9,757 bases of DNA from CAUZRD01 sp963582255 (GTDB lineage: Bacteria; Pseudomonadota; Alphaproteobacteria; Rhizobiales; TMED25): the NCBI GenBank assembly GCA_963582255.1, contig CAUZRD010000071.1:1-9757 (forward strand). Reading direction: 5' to 3'. Below the pieces are notes generated by a model. The model had not been told where the DNA came from. It searched no databases and saw only the letters and a list, made by a program, of their open reading frames with translations. The position numbers and the translations under genes were made by a program. Of the stretch, positions 7,115 through 9,757 are shown in pieces (positions within the stretch are counted from its first letter, which is position 1; each line of letters opens with the position of its first letter).

Positions 7115-7164
7115 CTCCGCGGCGTAACTCGGCGCGGAGCTCGACATATCACGGTGTTGTCGAG
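7115..7164. repeat. two abutting 25-base stem-loops
   Basis: CTCCGCG (7115-7121) pairs with CGCGGAG (7133-7139), and CTCGACA (7140-7146) with TGTCGAG (7158-7164). Each unit is a perfect seven-pair stem with an 11-base loop, and the two touch with no spacer. They lie inside the gene-free region. No long T run follows on either strand, so this is not a standard terminator. Confidence 0.5.
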
Positions 7165-7606
7165 TTTGATTAGTGATTGAAGATCCTCTGTTGTGGTCCA
7201 ATCTGTCACTTTTTACTCCTGGGGATGAAAAAACATAGGTATCCTAACATGTGTCTTTGTCTTAGGGGAGTGCGTGTGTGGACGGATCAAAATAATGATG
7301 ATAAGGGCGATGCATGAAGTTAATAATGGAAACGCAGATTATTATGGTGCTGATACAACCAAAACCTGGCTGCAGGCGGGGTTAAAATCATTCGCAACGT
7401 ATTGGCAGAAAGGCATTCTCCGCGCCATTGGACCACCGTAATAAAGAGGACGTTGATCATAATAACTCATTTAAAAGAAGCACTTCTTCACATTGATGCT
7501 AATCGACTCATCGTTGCTCCATAACTTCCGGATTGTCAACATTGATAGGCGACCTGGTTGAATAAGTCTTTCCCCATAAACTCAAGATAAGGATACTTAA
7601 AGCTGC

Positions 7607-9745
7607 TTACCTGGCTCCGAAATGATATAAAACATTATTCATCAGGAGCCCTAAATTTTTATCTTTGTAGACTCCCCATGGTGCTGCTACAGAACCAATA
7701 TTAAATACTCGTCCGCCATTTTTCTTTTCCCAATAAATAATCTCAGAAATGATTCGGGTCGGATTCGCTCTTTCATCATTGGTATTGGCATTGTAGTCGA
7801 TAATTTTATTCTTGGAGTAAGATCTAGCCAGCGAGAGGATGCCACCTGGTTCAATTATGTTAGGCGGGTTTTTACTCGCCTTGATGAGAACGGGTAAACG
7901 CACATCATACTCATGGCCTACACAGCCAAGTTTATCTGTAACAAAACCAAAAGCATCCCCTTTTTTCAGAGCGATTTTGTGAGGACTGTTAAACAAAAAA
8001 TGATTAGGCATTTCCATCTTATAGTGATCAAATTTCATGTCGTTGCACCAACCCGCTGTTTCCAAGCCGATCAGTTTCCAAGCAGGGTAACCACAAAATC
8101 TCATGAGACCACCACGTTTTTTGTCATCGGTGTGATATAATTGTCCTACCTCGGTCATCTTACTGCCCAGCATGCCTTCTGGGTACTTACGACACTCCAT
8201 AACAGTGTAATCTTCATTAAAGCTGACACGCCAGAAAACGCTGTTGCCAGAAAGTACTGCCAGGTTTCCTCCTCCATCGAGGTATTTTTCAACCGCATCA
8301 TAAGCCCTCGCGGACCAATACTCACTGTGCCCGGAGATAATAACAGTTTTATAGCCATTTATAAGACTAGGATGACGGTCGAGATCGAGATCGGTAATAA
8401 CATCGTATTCATAAGAATTTTCATCTAACCAAAGGTGTAAAAAGCGCTCGTTACGAGTCCATTGGCTAAAAATTTGTGATCCCCGATAGGTTTTGTATGG
8501 TCCAGCGGATGGCCACGGCATATTAACCCCCATTTGAAAAGTGGGCTGATTGTATTTGTGCTGATCATACATATTATACTTTGGTAATTTAGAATTGCTT
8601 TTGTTTAGTCTAAGAACGCTTTCCCTGCCCCAATCTACCAGACCAGCTTTATGATTGTCTGCGAAAGGCATACGGCTATAGGCCAACCATGTATTCGTCG
8701 CACAAAGAACGAGGATTTTTTTGGGTGCTTGTCTCTTTGGTCGCCTGACGACAAAGGTACTGTTATATTCTTTACCACTAAAATTAAAACGACCCACATA
8801 AATTCCTTGTTTTGCATCACTAGGGATTTTAAAAGAGTGAGCAATGGGCCATTGACAATTATAGAGATCATCCGTTGCTAGCCGTAAAGCGTGACCACGC
8901 TGGTTATCCTTATTTGGCATATACTTTTGATCAAAGCGCTTAACCTTGCGGCCATTGAAAGAAGGGCCTCCCACCATCCAGGTGCCGTTATTGATAATTC
9001 GCCCATGATGCTTATTCCCAGAACTGTCGTTGATCACCAGTCCAATCTCTTCATCCAAGAGCCAAGTAGCGATTATGTCGCCTTGTGGTTTTTCTAAGGC
9101 CTGAGCTTTATAGTGCTGGGCAATATTAATTGAATTACGATAAATTGTGCTCTGAGCAATATCACCATCGAAGGCTTTGCCGATAGAATCAATGGCGTAG
9201 TTGATTTTTTTACTGGATGCTCTGGTTGCCAGTTTTCCATTGATCCACAACTGCCTCTCTTTTTTATTTGCTATGACCACTATATGATACCACTTATATT
9301 TCTTGAGAGTCACATCACTGCTAAGCTCATCGAATTTCACTTTACCTTTATCGAGTGTTAGCCAGCCCTTGAAGATTGAACCGCTGAGATTAAAAGGCCT
9401 TATCCATGTTTCTGCACAAAATGGTGTCGATATATTAAGCGAGAGATCAATTTTAATATAAGACCCCAGCTGGACTCGCTGTACCCTTGCAGGAGATTCT
9501 TTGTCATAAAGAACAATATCTTTTGAGGAGCTATCAGGGTCAATGCCGAGTTGAACGATAGAGAATTTGTAAGGAGTATCGGCACTGACCCTGAAATTCA
9601 CGGGTTGACCTAACTCTACACTTTTTTCCGAATACGCATGGACTCCTTTCACTTCTATAGACTCTGGAACTTCACTTATGTTTACCGCCTTTTCCAGAGC
9701 CTGCGCAGAGGATTCCAGCGCTTCACTGCGTTCGTCGATTGCCAT
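7607..9745 (-). CDS. N,N-dimethylformamidase large (beta) subunit-like mononuclear-iron amidohydrolase
   Basis: This 712-residue protein resembles the large subunit of Paracoccus/Alcaligenes dimethylformamidase (about 762), which splits dimethylformamide into dimethylamine and formate. Order of parts: an N-terminal beta domain (about 30-100), a LamG/concanavalin-like domain (about 105-215, with WIRPFN at 115-120 and WYHIVV at 152-157), a linker ending DSSGNKHHGRI (240-250), and the C-terminal catalytic domain (about 340-710). The iron ligands of the Paracoccus enzyme (two Tyr, one Glu) have clear counterparts: Tyr356 in NTWLAYS, Tyr393 in YNMYDQH and Glu475 in SGHSEYW. The nearby Asn corresponds to Asn501 in SGNSVFW. 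No signal peptide is seen, so it is probably cytoplasmic. Start ATG 9745 follows AAAGGAGG by four bases. The small subunit, normally encoded just upstream, would lie beyond the window. Substrate is uncertain because many family members are not tested on dimethylformamide. Confidence 0.87.
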   Translation of the reverse strand: MAIDERSEALESSAQALEKAVNISEVPESIEVKGVHAYSEKSVELGQPVNFRVSADTPYKFSIVQLGIDPDSSSKDIVLYDKESPARVQRVQLGSYIKIDLSLNISTPFCAETWIRPFNLSGSIFKGWLTLDKGKVKFDELSSDVTLKKYKWYHIVVIANKKERQLWINGKLATRASSKKINYAIDSIGKAFDGDIAQSTIYRNSINIAQHYKAQALEKPQGDIIATWLLDEEIGLVINDSSGNKHHGRIINNGTWMVGGPSFNGRKVKRFDQKYMPNKDNQRGHALRLATDDLYNCQWPIAHSFKIPSDAKQGIYVGRFNFSGKEYNSTFVVRRPKRQAPKKILVLCATNTWLAYSRMPFADNHKAGLVDWGRESVLRLNKSNSKLPKYNMYDQHKYNQPTFQMGVNMPWPSAGPYKTYRGSQIFSQWTRNERFLHLWLDENSYEYDVITDLDLDRHPSLINGYKTVIISGHSEYWSARAYDAVEKYLDGGGNLAVLSGNSVFWRVSFNEDYTVMECRKYPEGMLGSKMTEVGQLYHTDDKKRGGLMRFCGYPAWKLIGLETAGWCNDMKFDHYKMEMPNHFLFNSPHKIALKKGDAFGFVTDKLGCVGHEYDVRLPVLIKASKNPPNIIEPGGILSLARSYSKNKIIDYNANTNDERANPTRIISEIIYWEKKNGGRVFNIGSVAAPWGVYKDKNLGLLMNNVLYHFGAR

Positions 9746-9749
9746 GCTG

Positions 9750-9757
9750 CCTCCTTT
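9750..9757 (-). promoter_or_regulatory. strong ribosome binding site of the dimethylformamidase-like gene
   Basis: On the reverse strand AAAGGAGG, read from 9757 to 9750, precedes the ATG at 9745 by four bases. It confirms the start. The promoter must lie beyond the window, or the gene is read from an upstream partner. Confidence 0.8.

Larger units (their letters stand above)
6812..7606. other. 795-base region without a convincing gene, with decayed-looking ORF pieces and hairpins
   Basis: Composition falls from the G+C-rich operon toward the A+T-rich background across this stretch. On the reverse strand a GTG at 7209 preceded by AGGAG opens a 35-codon frame to TGA at 7102-7104. The same frame then continues open to TAG at 6982-6984, as if one gene had acquired a stop. 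On the forward strand, frame 7295-7441 (48 codons, starting with tandem ATGs) encodes an unrecognised peptide containing KTWLQAGLKSFATYWQKG. Neither resembles a family I know. Hairpins are listed separately. I see no tRNA, repeat array or insertion-sequence ends. Confidence 0.5.

Noticed and set aside
7225..7250. Possible terminator for the reverse-strand gene (AGGATACCT next to a run of six T on the reverse strand)
   Set aside because: The stem is only about four pairs and lies more than 350 bases past the stop codon.
7913..8428. Forward frames opposite the dimethylformamidase-like gene
   Set aside because: They are antisense to the conserved catalytic domain, with no start signals or motifs.

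Overview
The window is a mosaic accessory region from a bacterium, most likely a proteobacterium (low confidence; a P4-type integrase remnant, Shine-Dalgarno sites and sigma70-like promoters point that way). Base composition changes along it. In the 60-base blocks I counted, the flanking genes are about 33-53% G+C, while the central pair of genes (3120-6811) is about 60-70% with sharply different codon use.

Layout. Positions 1-92 hold a fragment of the N-terminal domain of a P4-type tyrosine integrase. Positions 195-1277 encode a complete C45-family (acyl-CoA:6-aminopenicillanate acyltransferase-like) Ntn-hydrolase. Positions 1559-1735 hold the next part of the same kind of integrase (core-binding domain), which ends at a stop with no catalytic domain following. 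The acyltransferase gene therefore sits between two pieces of a broken integrase. A poorly coding stretch follows, then a 10-TM EamA/YdeD-like transporter (2017-2880, TTG start). Two sigma70-like promoters and a perfect palindrome (2994-3076) precede a two-gene operon, hyuA-hyuB (3120-5135 and 5138-6811). These encode the A and B subunits of a hydantoinase/oxoprolinase-type ATP-dependent cyclic-amide hydrolase. About 800 bases without a convincing gene (6812-7606) contain decayed-looking ORF pieces and several hairpins. A reverse-strand gene (9745-7607) encodes a relative of the large, iron-binding subunit of N,N-dimethylformamidase. It retains the two Tyr, one Glu iron site and opens with a strong ribosome binding site at the window edge.

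How the genes may fit together. Three unrelated enzyme families that act on amide or cyclic-amide bonds, plus one drug/metabolite transporter, lie within 10 kb beside an integrase wreck. The sequence supports an accessory island for amide/imide catabolism or N-acyl modification. A single shared pathway is inference: the genes are on different strands, differ in composition, and only hyuA-hyuB is clearly an operon. I saw no tRNA, rRNA, CRISPR array or intact mobile element.
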